A stretch of DNA of 64,000 nt, taken from an uncultured Sphingomonadaceae bacterium (GTDB taxonomy: Bacteria > Pseudomonadota > Alphaproteobacteria > Sphingomonadales > Sphingomonadaceae). Of this stretch, positions 1 through 7,838 are shown piece by piece. The stretch lies in the NCBI GenBank assembly GCA_947493955.1, contig CANLSQ010000001.1, positions 806,001 through 870,000 of the forward strand, written 5' to 3'. Within the stretch, counting starts at the first letter, position 1; each line of letters starts with the position of its first letter. The translations under genes and the position numbers were made by a program. The notes beneath the pieces are model-generated. The model was not told the origin of the DNA. It saw only the letters and a program-made list of their open reading frames with translations, and made no database searches.

Positions 1-2
1 GG

Positions 3-332
3 GCCGTGACGGCTTCGGCGGTTGTTAGTATCAAGCCGGCTTTAGCGCAGACCGCTGGTTCGGTGCTGAATTGTGAAATTCCGGTCCCGGGAAATCATGC
101 CGCGGGTGGGTATATCGGTCCTGACGGAAAAATTGTATCACCAGATACGCCGGGTGCATTTCCGCCCGCAGGCCGGAATTTTACCGGTGAAGAAGTGAAG
201 CGCGCGATGAATGGCCGGTCTCTACCAGGCACATCCTATGATCAATCCAAAGCCTATGTGAACTATATCCGGCGGCTCCAGTCCGGGCAAAGCGGCTTTA
301 CCTGCTACGCATCTCTGCAAATGCCGCGATAG
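3..332 (+). CDS. Secreted hypothetical protein, 5' end beyond window
   Basis: I do not recognise this protein. The frame is open from the window edge; a GTG at 6 could be a start, but the visible N-terminus is a hydrophobic stretch ending in A-L-A-Q, which looks like the end of a signal peptide whose basic beginning lies outside the window, so the gene is treated as 5'-truncated. The mature part is about 95 residues, Gly/Pro-rich near its start, with two cysteines (one just after the cleavage site, one near the C-terminus) that could form a disulfide in the periplasm. It precedes the PqqD-like gene by about 100 bp, so a functional link is possible but not shown. Confidence 0.55.
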   Translation, partial: AVTASAVVSIKPALAQTAGSVLNCEIPVPGNHAAGGYIGPDGKIVSPDTPGAFPPAGRNFTGEEVKRAMNGRSLPGTSYDQSKAYVNYIRRLQSGQSGFTCYASLQMPR

Positions 333-433
333 CTTTGCACTGAATTTTGGCTTCAAAGCCAATGCTTATTAACATATTCATGCTAATGGCTTTTTCGAAT
401 GATTTGCCGTGATCAGGAATAGTGTAACCGCCA

Positions 434-712
434 ATGAGCCAGCTTTATCGCGCCGCCGCCTCCGAAGGGCTGATCCAGCATCCGCTGGACAGTATGACGC
501 TGATTTTCCAGAAATCATCGGGTATCACTCATATGGTTGTAGACCCGGTACCCGCAATACTGGCGGTTATGAACAAGGATGCTCTGACGGCCGAGGATAT
601 CGCGGGCAGACTGTCTGATAGCTATGATCTGGAGGACAGCGGCGCCGCCGCTGATATTGTGCTGGCGAGGCTTGTCGAGCTGTGTTCGCTTGGCCTTGTG
701 GAACAGGTTTAA
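434..712 (+). CDS. PqqD-like protein of the HprK-A module
   Basis: A 92-residue protein resembling the PqqD family of small peptide-binding proteins, which present precursor peptides to modifying enzymes. Support comes from its length, the hydrophobic strand-helix pattern (segments around H-M-V-V-D-P-V and L-T-A-E-D-I-A), and above all its place directly before an HprK-related kinase gene and a nucleotidyltransferase gene, an arrangement known as the HPr-rel-A type module. It has no classical PqqD signature that I can point to residue by residue, so the assignment leans on context. The kinase start follows its stop by 14 bp. No strong Shine-Dalgarno precedes the ATG. The peptide it would carry is not identified in this window. 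Confidence 0.7.
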   Translation: MSQLYRAAASEGLIQHPLDSMTLIFQKSSGITHMVVDPVPAILAVMNKDALTAEDIAGRLSDSYDLEDSGAAADIVLARLVELCSLGLVEQV

Positions 713-726
713 GACCGGTGGTGCGC

Positions 727-1587
727 ATGCATCAGCTCTATCTTACGGTTGGGCCAACGCGATTTCGGTTGGCGTCGACCTGGCGGCGGCCTCTCGATCA
801 ACTGGCAGCCCTCTACAAGGACTATCCAACGTCACAGGATGGCTACGCTGACTTCACCGTCCGGTTGGAGCCTGAAAAACCTTGGCGGCGCTATTTTCGG
901 CCTTCTGTTCACATCTCCGGTGATTTTTGGCTTCCTGATGCTGCGCCGCTCCCGCTTGATCAAAGCCTATTGGCTGCGGAAATGGGTATGAATCTCCAAA
1001 TGGCACTGGGTTGGCGGCGGCATCTTTTGCTGCACGCCAGCAGTGTCGAAAAGGATGGTAAGGCATTGCTAATGACCGGCTTGTCAGGTTCGGGAAAGTC
1101 GACGCTATCCGCCATGCTCGCGGAAAAAGGCTGGCGATTCATGGGCGATGAATTTGCCTTGCTCAATCCGGACACCGGCATGGCGCACAGCTTCCCTCGG
1201 TTGATCAGCCTCAAGAATGAGGCAATTGCGGCAATGCAGGCAATTGTACCTGAAAATCGTTTTGGCCCCTTGATGAAGGGGACGCCGAAAGGAGATATCC
1301 GCCATATCGTCCCGCCGCTGGATGCGGTGAACAGAATGGTGGACGCCGCCAAGCCTGCATTGCTTCTGTTTCCGCGCTTTGGTCATGATCCTGCTCTACG
1401 CGACATGGGCAAGAGCGAGATATTTGTTCGGCTGACCCAGGCATCGACCAACTATGTGGCTCTTGGAGAGACAGGCTTTCGGGCATTGACTCAGTTTGTT
1501 GATACAGTTCCCACGAGAGCGATGGACTATCAGTCGGGCGATCAGGCCGAAGAGCTGATTGATAGCTTGTGGAGCAAGCTCCCATGA
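727..1587 (+). CDS. HprK-related kinase A
   Basis: A P-loop kinase related to the C-terminal domain of HPr kinase/phosphorylase. A Walker A motif G-L-S-G-S-G-K-S-T lies near residue 120, preceded by L-L-L-H-A-S-S and followed by the acidic F-M-G-D-E-F stretch, the order found in HprK-like kinases. It lacks the N-terminal HprK domain and no PTS genes are near, so it is not a carbon-catabolite regulator. Relatives in lasso-peptide clusters phosphorylate a precursor peptide; here no lasso cyclase or protease is visible. ATG 727 was chosen; GTG 721 is an alternative two codons upstream. The stop overlaps the next gene in an ATGA junction, implying translational coupling. Confidence 0.8.
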   Translation: MHQLYLTVGPTRFRLASTWRRPLDQLAALYKDYPTSQDGYADFTVRLEPEKPWRRYFRPSVHISGDFWLPDAAPLPLDQSLLAAEMGMNLQMALGWRRHLLLHASSVEKDGKALLMTGLSGSGKSTLSAMLAEKGWRFMGDEFALLNPDTGMAHSFPRLISLKNEAIAAMQAIVPENRFGPLMKGTPKGDIRHIVPPLDAVNRMVDAAKPALLLFPRFGHDPALRDMGKSEIFVRLTQASTNYVALGETGFRALTQFVDTVPTRAMDYQSGDQAEELIDSLWSKLP

Positions 1588-2603
1588 TGCGCGATGCTCA
1601 ACCTTTGGTCGATGCCTTGCGCGAACCAGAGACGGTTCTCTCACTTGATGGCGCTGGATGGACCAACCTGATCAGCATTGCCCGAGCAGAATCGCTCATC
1701 GGCAGTCTTGCCCATCGGTTGGCCGAAATTGCTGTCCCGGAGCAAGTCGGGCCCATTCTGAAAGATGCGATTCAAGCTACTGATCTTGCAAGACAGCAAG
1801 CGCTTTGGGAGGCAGATTGCGCGCGCCGGGCTCTTGCGCCGCTAAATTGCAAGGTCGTGCTGATGAAAGGCACCGCCTATGTAGCGGCGGATCTTGATGC
1901 GGGGGTTGGTCGAAGCATTGGTGATCTTGATATCATGGTCGCACAAGATTCGCTGCCCGCTGTTGAAGAGGCGTTGCTGGATGCGAGTTGGGAATGGGTA
2001 AAGCCTGACCCTTATGACGACCAATATTATCGTAAACATATGCACGAGCTGCCGCCGTTGATTCACCGCGATCGCGACCGGATGATTGATGTGCATCATA
2101 CGACTTTACCGCTGACCGCCAAACCGACGCCAAACCCTCAGGCCATGCTCGATGCGGCGATCCGGCTAGAATCGAGTCTTTATGTCATGGCGCCAGCGGA
2201 CATGGTGCTACACAGTGTCGCTCATCTTTTTGCAGATGGTGATCTGGCAGGCGGCTTGCGCAATCTTTGGGACATCGACAGGCTTGTTCGGCAATTTGCT
2301 GAAGCTGATGAGGGATTCTGGACCGAATTGGGTGTGCGAGCGAGATTGCATCAGCTCGAGCCGCATCTGGCGCGGGCTTTGCGCCTAGCTGCCCGCCTTT
2401 ATGATACGCCAGTCTATAAATATCGTGCGGGCCATGCGAAATTCGCTGATTATCTGTATATCCGGCGGTTACTCGCGCGCGACGGATGGGGGAGGGAAAC
2501 CCGAAAGTTCACACGGCAAGCCTTCTATATCCGCTCTCATTGGCTCAGAATGCCGCCGTTGATGTTGGTCCGTCATTTGTGGACCAAGTGGCGCAAGGGC
2601 TGA
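1584..2603 (+). CDS. Nucleotidyltransferase family protein (NTP_transf_5 type)
   Basis: A 339-residue protein of the nucleotidyltransferase family often found beside HprK-like kinases and in lasso-peptide loci. The catalytic signature is visible as L-M-K-G-T-A-Y followed about 25 residues later by G-R-S-I-G-D-L-D-I-M-V, where the D-x-D pair would bind the metal-nucleotide. A conserved-looking H-D-basic segment (M-I-D-V-H-H-T) follows. It probably transfers a nucleotide or related group to the module's unknown substrate; this is inferred from family and neighbours. The start at 1584 overlaps the kinase stop (ATGA). The gene ends four bases before the convergent gph stop, leaving no room for a separate terminator. 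Confidence 0.8.
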   Translation: MMRDAQPLVDALREPETVLSLDGAGWTNLISIARAESLIGSLAHRLAEIAVPEQVGPILKDAIQATDLARQQALWEADCARRALAPLNCKVVLMKGTAYVAADLDAGVGRSIGDLDIMVAQDSLPAVEEALLDASWEWVKPDPYDDQYYRKHMHELPPLIHRDRDRMIDVHHTTLPLTAKPTPNPQAMLDAAIRLESSLYVMAPADMVLHSVAHLFADGDLAGGLRNLWDIDRLVRQFAEADEGFWTELGVRARLHQLEPHLARALRLAARLYDTPVYKYRAGHAKFADYLYIRRLLARDGWGRETRKFTRQAFYIRSHWLRMPPLMLVRHLWTKWRKG

Positions 2604-2606
2604 CCG

Positions 2607-3293
2607 TTAGCGACTCAATGTGACCAGGGTGGGAACCAATTCGTCATAATGATCGATAATCGCGTCTGCGCCGAGTTCTTCGACGGGCTGATGCAGAAAA
2701 CCAAAGCTGACAGCGACATTTGCGATGCCTGCATTTTGAGCGGCTTTGATGTCGAAAATGCTGTCGCCGATAAAAGCTGCGGGCGTTCGGTCTACTGTCC
2801 CACCGCAGCGCCGGATCATCTCGTCAATCGGATCCCGTTTAGGTTTGCTGCGACCTTTCCCCATTGTATCGCCGCCAATGACCGTCTCAAAGCGATCAAT
2901 CATTCCGACATTGGTGAGCAGCTTCACTGCGAGACTTTCGAATTTGTTCGTCACTACCGCCAGTTTAACGCCCTGTTCCTGCAACATATCCATCGCCCCT
3001 ATCAGCCCTGCAAAAGCTGGCGCATTATTACCCAGATTGGCCTCGTAATGGTCAATCAGGACGGGCATCAGGCTTTTGACCAGATCCTTGTCGCTGCCAC
3101 CGGACTGTTCCAGTGCCATTTCCAGCATGTGCCGCGCGCCCATGCCAACCAAAGACCGGATGGATCGTTCGTCCACTTGCGGCCGGTCAGCTCTGTCCAG
3201 CGCGTGGTTGAGAGAAGCGGCCAGTTCCATGCTGGTGTCGAGCAAGGTTCCATCCAGATCAAAGCCAATGATATCGAAAGAAATTTCTGTCAT
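2607..3293 (-). CDS. gph: Phosphoglycolate phosphatase, HAD family
   Basis: A haloacid-dehalogenase phosphatase that removes phosphate from 2-phosphoglycolate, a by-product of oxidative DNA repair and of RuBisCO-type chemistry. The nucleophile motif G-F-D-L-D-G-T-L-L-D-T places D12 and D14 at the active site; V-V-T-N-K is motif II, K-P-K-R-D-P is near motif III, and F-I-G-D-S-I-F-D is motif IV. The helical cap lies between motifs I and II. At 228 residues it has the normal family length. Substrate assignment within HAD enzymes is by similarity of layout and could be another small phosphate ester. It diverges from glmU with a 96 bp gap. Confidence 0.82.
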   Translation of the reverse strand: MTEISFDIIGFDLDGTLLDTSMELAASLNHALDRADRPQVDERSIRSLVGMGARHMLEMALEQSGGSDKDLVKSLMPVLIDHYEANLGNNAPAFAGLIGAMDMLQEQGVKLAVVTNKFESLAVKLLTNVGMIDRFETVIGGDTMGKGRSKPKRDPIDEMIRRCGGTVDRTPAAFIGDSIFDIKAAQNAGIANVAVSFGFLHQPVEELGADAIIDHYDELVPTLVTLSR

Positions 3294-3389
3294 AGTCCCT
3301 GCATAGAACCGATCTTGCTGGCATAAGCAACCGCATCATGGCATGGGGCGCAAATTCAGCGTTGGAACAGGATATTCGGAGTTTTTGGC

Positions 3390-4739
3390 ATGAGTGACCG
3401 TCCTTTAGCAGCCATTATATTAGCCGCCGGACAAGGCACGCGGATGAAATCGGAGACGCACAAGGTGTTGCATCCGATTGCCGGGAAGCCAATGCTCCAT
3501 CATCTGCTCGATACGGTTGATTCTATCGGTGTGGAACGCACGGTTGTGGTTGTCGGTGCACGGCGCGAGCAGATCGAGGCGAGCGTTGAAGGGCGCAATG
3601 TCGCGATTGCCGTGCAGGACGATCAATTGGGTACCGGCCACGCGGTCGCACAGGCCCATGATGCGCTTAAAGGCTTCGCTGGTGATGTGCTGATCCTTTA
3701 CGGCGATGTGCCCATGGTCAGCGCAGAGACTATGCAGGCGATGATTGCGCGGCTGAATGACGGTACGGATCCGCGTGCAGTCGTGCTCGGTTTTCGTCCC
3801 GATGATGCAGGTGCTTATGGCCGGATCATAGCCAGCGATCAGGGCGAAATCGAAAAAATGGTTGAATATAAGGACGCGGGCGAGGCCGAGCGCGCGATCA
3901 ACCTGTGCAATAGCGGATTGATGGCGGCGCGGGCGACCGATCTGTTCATCCTTCTCGACCAGATCGGCAATGATAATGCGGCGGGCGAATATTATCTGCC
4001 GGATATCGTGATGTTGTCAGGGCAGGCTAGCGCCGTGATTGAAGTGGATGATCCTGCCGAGGTTGCGGGCGTCAACAGCCGCGCCGAGCTGGCCGCCGTC
4101 GAGGGAGAATGGCAGCAGCGTCGGCGTGCGCAGGCGATGGCCGACGGTGTGAGTCTGATTGCACCAGAAACTGTTTGGTTTTCGTATGATACAGATATCT
4201 CCTCAGATGTTGTTGTAGAACCGAATGTCTTTTTTGGACCCGGCGTCAACGTAGCTAGCGGTGCGCGAATCTATGGCCATAGCCATATCGAAGGCGCGAA
4301 TATTGGTGCGAATACCAATGTCGGTCCGTTCGCAAGACTGCGACCGGGCGCGGTGCTCGAGGAAGGTTCTAAAGTCGGCAATTTTGTCGAGATGAAAAAG
4401 GCGGTGCTGGGCAAGGGCGCCAAGGCCAATCACCTGACCTATCTGGGTGACGCGGAAGTGGGCGAGGGGGCCAATATCGGCGCGGGCACGATCACCTGCA
4501 ATTATGATGGCTATTTCAAGTATAAAACAAAGATCGGCAAGGGCGCATTTATCGGCAGCAACAGCGCACTGGTGGCGCCGGTGACAATTGGTGACGGTGC
4601 CATAGTAGGTGCTGGAGCGGCGCTGACTAAGGACGTGGAAGCCGGCGATCTGGCGCTGGTGCGGGCTGAACAAACCGCGAAAAAAGGTTGGGCGGACCGG
4701 TTTAACACGGTGAGTGCAAAGAAGAAGGCTGGGAAGTGA
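3390..4739 (+). CDS. glmU: Bifunctional UDP-N-acetylglucosamine pyrophosphorylase / glucosamine-1-phosphate acetyltransferase
   Basis: The cytoplasmic enzyme that acetylates glucosamine-1-phosphate and couples it to UTP, giving UDP-GlcNAc for peptidoglycan and lipopolysaccharide. The N-terminal pyrophosphorylase has L-A-A-G-Q-G-T-R-M and K-V-L-H-P-I-A-G-K-P; the C-terminal half from about residue 245 is a left-handed beta-helix of hexapeptide repeats with G-P-F-A-R-L-R-P and the acetyl-CoA site region H-L-T-Y-L-G-D-A and N-C-N-Y-D-G. Length (449) is typical. glmS, the earlier step of the same pathway, lies 1.3 kb downstream, separated by a GNAT gene and a toxin-antitoxin pair. Confidence 0.96.
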   Translation: MSDRPLAAIILAAGQGTRMKSETHKVLHPIAGKPMLHHLLDTVDSIGVERTVVVVGARREQIEASVEGRNVAIAVQDDQLGTGHAVAQAHDALKGFAGDVLILYGDVPMVSAETMQAMIARLNDGTDPRAVVLGFRPDDAGAYGRIIASDQGEIEKMVEYKDAGEAERAINLCNSGLMAARATDLFILLDQIGNDNAAGEYYLPDIVMLSGQASAVIEVDDPAEVAGVNSRAELAAVEGEWQQRRRAQAMADGVSLIAPETVWFSYDTDISSDVVVEPNVFFGPGVNVASGARIYGHSHIEGANIGANTNVGPFARLRPGAVLEEGSKVGNFVEMKKAVLGKGAKANHLTYLGDAEVGEGANIGAGTITCNYDGYFKYKTKIGKGAFIGSNSALVAPVTIGDGAIVGAGAALTKDVEAGDLALVRAEQTAKKGWADRFNTVSAKKKAGK

Positions 4740-4749
4740 CCATCAAACG

Positions 4750-5259
4750 GTGAGTATTCCCGAAATCGAAACGGAAAGACTGTTTCTTTGCGCACCGGCG
4801 CAAGATGATTTTGACGTCTACCGTAGATTTTATGCCGATAAAGTTGGATCGGCGGCCTACGGAGGCCCGTTAAACGCGGAACAAGCCTGGCGGAAGTTGG
4901 CATATGATATCGGCCACTGGACGATCCGCGGCTTCGGAATGTGGTCCGCTTATCACAAGGAATCCGGAAATATGGTGGGCGGAGCCGGTCTGGTCTATCC
5001 GCAAGGATGGCCTTGTCCGGAATTGACCTGGTGGATCACGCCCGATTTTCGGCGGCAGGGCCTGGCAATGGAGCTTTCCAAGGCTGTTGTCGGCTTTGGC
5101 TACGACCACCTCGAATGGGACGCAGTACGAACGTACATGAATGATGAGAATATTCCAGCTCGGCGACTTGTAGAGAAGCTTGGCGGTGTCTTCGAGAAGC
5201 GGCGTTCTTTTCCGGACGGGCTGGACAGAAATATCTATATCTTGCCGCAATCCAGTTAA
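4750..5259 (+). CDS. GNAT family N-acetyltransferase
   Basis: A 169-residue acetyltransferase of the RimJ/RimL-like GNAT group. It opens with I-E-T-E-R-L-F-L-C-A-P, the usual first strand, and has the acetyl-CoA loop P-D-F-R-R-Q-G-L-A followed by A-V-R-T-Y-M-N-D-E-N-I-P-A-R-R-L-V-E-K-L-G-G, the standard motif A/B order. The GTG at 4750, 10 bp after the glmU stop, gives the normal family start; an upstream in-frame GTG would lie inside glmU. The acceptor is unknown; members acetylate protein N-termini, amino acids or small amines. It is probably expressed with glmU. Confidence 0.82.
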   Translation: MSIPEIETERLFLCAPAQDDFDVYRRFYADKVGSAAYGGPLNAEQAWRKLAYDIGHWTIRGFGMWSAYHKESGNMVGGAGLVYPQGWPCPELTWWITPDFRRQGLAMELSKAVVGFGYDHLEWDAVRTYMNDENIPARRLVEKLGGVFEKRRSFPDGLDRNIYILPQSS

Positions 5260-5261
5260 AC

Positions 5262-5298
5262 TTGACATGATATCATGATATGATATCATTATATCATG
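5262..5298 (+). promoter_or_regulatory. Promoter and operator of the RHH/PIN operon, apparently leaderless
   Basis: TTGACA at 5262-5267 and TATCAT at 5284-5289, 16 bp apart, form a near-consensus promoter. The expected transcription start is about 7 bases further, at or next to the A of the ATG at 5296, and no Shine-Dalgarno fits, so the mRNA should be leaderless. Two perfect 8 bp palindromes TGATATCA (5268-5275 and 5281-5288) fill the space between the -35 and -10 and overlap the latter, and CATGATAT/ATATCATG (5266-5273, 5291-5298) frames both. This is what an autorepressing RHH antitoxin operator would look like. Confidence 0.75.
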
Positions 5299-5628
5299 AC
5301 TCGCATACTTGCCGATCTATCCGAAGAAGATGTCCAGTGGCTCGACGCACAGGCGGCGGCGCAGGGGACGTCGCGGGCGCAGTTGCTGCGTGACGCGGTA
5401 GCGGCGTTTCGGGCGGATGCGTCGAAGCAGGGGATTGAGAAATATTTCGGTATATGGCGTGAACGCCGGGAAGTGGGTGACCCGGTAGCATGGCAGCGGC
5501 GCGAGCGCGCGTCGTGGACGCGGCCTTGGGACCCTGACTATTGGGATGTGCGCAAGGAATTTCCCGATCTTTTCGACGCTGATGATGACCGCGAAGCCGA
5601 GCGTTATCGCAAGAAAGACGCCTCGTGA
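5296..5628 (+). CDS. Ribbon-helix-helix antitoxin
   Basis: A 110-residue protein whose first 45 residues fit a CopG-type ribbon-helix-helix: a short strand M-T-R-I-L-A-D-L, then helices with E-E-D-V-Q-W-L-D and S-R-A-Q-L-L-R-D-A-V-A-A-F. This domain would dimerise and bind the palindromes overlapping its own promoter. The C-terminal 60 residues are longer than in small VapB proteins, rich in Trp, Arg and Asp, and likely wrap the toxin. Its stop overlaps the toxin GTG start (GTGA), the usual arrangement for coupled toxin-antitoxin synthesis. Translation probably starts on a leaderless message. Confidence 0.82.
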   Translation: MTRILADLSEEDVQWLDAQAAAQGTSRAQLLRDAVAAFRADASKQGIEKYFGIWRERREVGDPVAWQRRERASWTRPWDPDYWDVRKEFPDLFDADDDREAERYRKKDAS

Positions 5629-5993
5629 ACGAAGCGGTATTCGACAGCAATATTCTGTTTGACGCGCTTAATGATGTTGGCCGCGCCAATGTTGAACTGC
5701 AGCGTTATGATCGGCGTTATATTAGCCGCCTGACCTGGGTCGAAGTGTTGACCCGCGCGCTGCCGGATGACGGCGATCGGGCGGAGGCGTTTCTCTCCTT
5801 TTTCAATATCATTGAGGTGAATGAAGAAATTGGTCGACGGGCAGCCTTGCTGCGCAGTGACCGGCGGCGGTTGAAAGCCATGGATGCCGTCATTCTAGCC
5901 TCTGCCCAGCTTACCGGGCGCATCTTGATCACCCGAAACACACGTGACTTCCCGGCGGAAATGCCGGGCATTCGCGTCCCCTATACTCTTTAA
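5625..5993 (+). CDS. PIN-domain toxin ribonuclease, VapC type
   Basis: A 122-residue PIN domain of the VapC toxin type, a metal-dependent ribonuclease that stops translation when freed from its antitoxin. The four acidic positions of the active site are visible: D7 in V-F-D-S-N, E40 in W-V-E-V, D87 in A-M-D-A-V-I-L-A and D108 in T-R-N-T-R-D-F-P. The GTG start overlaps the antitoxin stop, which would keep toxin translation below that of the antitoxin. RNA target (tRNA or rRNA) cannot be told from sequence. The pair sits between glmU and glmS, two essential cell-wall genes. Confidence 0.85.
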   Translation: MNEAVFDSNILFDALNDVGRANVELQRYDRRYISRLTWVEVLTRALPDDGDRAEAFLSFFNIIEVNEEIGRRAALLRSDRRRLKAMDAVILASAQLTGRILITRNTRDFPAEMPGIRVPYTL

Positions 5994-6011
5994 GAAGAAA
6001 GTTTCAGAACT

Positions 6012-7835
6012 ATGTGCGGAATTATCGGAATTGTTGGCAAGGATGCGGTCTCGGATCGTCTCGTTGATGGCCTGAAGCGGATGGAATATCGCGGTTATGA
6101 CAGCGCCGGCGTCTGTACGGTTCATGAAGGCAAGCTGATCCGCCGTCGCGCCGAGGGCAAGCTGGTCAACCTCGTCGAAGCGCTGAAAAAGGAAGATGCT
6201 CCGGGAATGATCGGCATTGCCCATACCCGTTGGGCCACCCATGGCGCGCCTACGACGAGCAACGCCCATCCGCATGCGACCAGTGAAGTGGCACTGGTTC
6301 ACAATGGTATTATCGAGAATTTCAAGCCGCTGCGCGAAAAATTATCGGCGCGGGGTCGCAGCTTTGAAAGCGAAACTGATACTGAAGTTGTGGCGCATCT
6401 GGTCAGTGAGCAGGTCGAGGCGGGCAAATCTCCACAGGAGGCCGTGCAGACGGTATTGCCGCAGCTGCGCGGTGCCTTTGCACTGGCGATTGCGTTTAAG
6501 TCCAATCCTGATCTGCTGATCGGCGCGCGGCTTGGGTCGCCGCTGGTGGTCGGTTATGGCGAGGGCGAGACCTATCTCGGGTCAGATGCGCTGGCATTGG
6601 CACCGCTGACCCAGAAAATCGCCTATCTGGAAGAAGGCGACTGGGTTGTGATTAACGGTGACGGTGCCCAGATTTTCGACAGCGCCAACAACCCGGTGGA
6701 ACGCGAAGTGACAACCTCTGGCGTATCGGCGGCAACCATCGAAAAGGGGCAATATCGCCACTATATGCAGAAAGAAATTTTCGAGCAGCCAACGGTGGTG
6801 GCGCAAACCCTGCAAAGCTACATCCGGCCACTCGAGCAGCAAGTCGCGCTGCCGCAGATGGATTTTGATCTCAAGGATATCAGGCGGATCACCATCGTCG
6901 CTTGCGGCACGAGCTACTATGCCGGGATGGTAGCCAAATATTGGTTCGAAACCTTTGCACGGGTGCCGGTGGATTTGGATGTGGCATCGGAATTTCGTTA
7001 TCGCGATCCGGTCCTGGAGCCGGGCGGGCTGGCGCTGTTTATCTCACAGTCTGGCGAGACCGCTGACACGCTAGCCGCGTTGCGCCACAGTAAGGAGCAA
7101 GGCCAAAAAATTGCAGTGGTGGTCAATGTCCCGACCAGTTCCATGGCACGCGAGGCAGATCTTTTGCTACCAACCCATGCTGGCCCGGAAATCGGCGTGG
7201 CGTCGACTAAGGCCTTTTCTTGCCAGTTGGCCGTATTGGCGGCGCTGGCAGCGCATCTCGCCGTGGTCAAAGGCAAGATGACGCGTGACGAAGAGCATGA
7301 AGTCGTCGAGCATCTGACCGAAGCACCAGCTGCACTAAATGCCGCGCTCGCTCATGACGAGGACATAGCCGATATGGCCCATCTGATCGCGCCGGCACGG
7401 GATGTTCTCTATCTGGGCCGCGGTCCAGATTACCCGTTGGCGCTGGAAGGAGCGCTGAAGCTCAAAGAAATAAGCTATATCCATGCCGAAGGTTACGCAT
7501 CGGGCGAAATGAAGCACGGCCCCATTGCGCTGATTGATGAAGCGGTGCCGGTGATCGTGCTGGCGCCATCCGGCCCGTTATTCGAAAAAACGGTTAGCAA
7601 TATGCAGGAAGTGATGGCCCGTGGCGGCAAGGTTGTGCTTATTTCCGACGCCGCCGGTTTGGTCGAAGCGGGCGAGGGGTGTATGGCGACTATCGAGATG
7701 CCAAAGGTTCATCCGCTTATCGCGCCTCTCGTTTATGCCGTGCCCGTACAGTTGCTTGCTTATCATGTGGCAGTGGCCAAGGGTACGGACGTCGATCAAC
7801 CTCGCAATCTCGCGAAATCGGTAACTGTGGAGTAG
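6012..7835 (+). CDS. glmS: Glutamine--fructose-6-phosphate aminotransferase (isomerizing)
   Basis: Makes glucosamine-6-phosphate from fructose-6-phosphate and glutamine, the first step to UDP-GlcNAc. The protein starts M-C-G-I-I-G-I-V-G, exposing the catalytic Cys of the class II glutamine amidotransferase after Met removal; R-W-A-T-H-G and H-N-G-I-I-E-N are the glutaminase motifs. Two SIS domains follow (C-G-T-S-Y-Y-A near residue 300; L-G-R-G-P-D-Y-P near 465), and it ends with the typical D-Q-P-R-N-L-A-K-S-V-T-V-E. Length 607 is normal. The OsmC gene starts three bases after the stop. No glmS-type ribozyme was seen upstream; only 18 bp separate it from the PIN gene. Confidence 0.96.
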   Translation: MCGIIGIVGKDAVSDRLVDGLKRMEYRGYDSAGVCTVHEGKLIRRRAEGKLVNLVEALKKEDAPGMIGIAHTRWATHGAPTTSNAHPHATSEVALVHNGIIENFKPLREKLSARGRSFESETDTEVVAHLVSEQVEAGKSPQEAVQTVLPQLRGAFALAIAFKSNPDLLIGARLGSPLVVGYGEGETYLGSDALALAPLTQKIAYLEEGDWVVINGDGAQIFDSANNPVEREVTTSGVSAATIEKGQYRHYMQKEIFEQPTVVAQTLQSYIRPLEQQVALPQMDFDLKDIRRITIVACGTSYYAGMVAKYWFETFARVPVDLDVASEFRYRDPVLEPGGLALFISQSGETADTLAALRHSKEQGQKIAVVVNVPTSSMAREADLLLPTHAGPEIGVASTKAFSCQLAVLAALAAHLAVVKGKMTRDEEHEVVEHLTEAPAALNAALAHDEDIADMAHLIAPARDVLYLGRGPDYPLALEGALKLKEISYIHAEGYASGEMKHGPIALIDEAVPVIVLAPSGPLFEKTVSNMQEVMARGGKVVLISDAAGLVEAGEGCMATIEMPKVHPLIAPLVYAVPVQLLAYHVAVAKGTDVDQPRNLAKSVTVE

Positions 7836-7838
7836 AAT

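Noticed and set aside
2649-3326. 225-codon plus-strand ORF
   Set aside because: It is antisense to gph, which has all HAD motifs.
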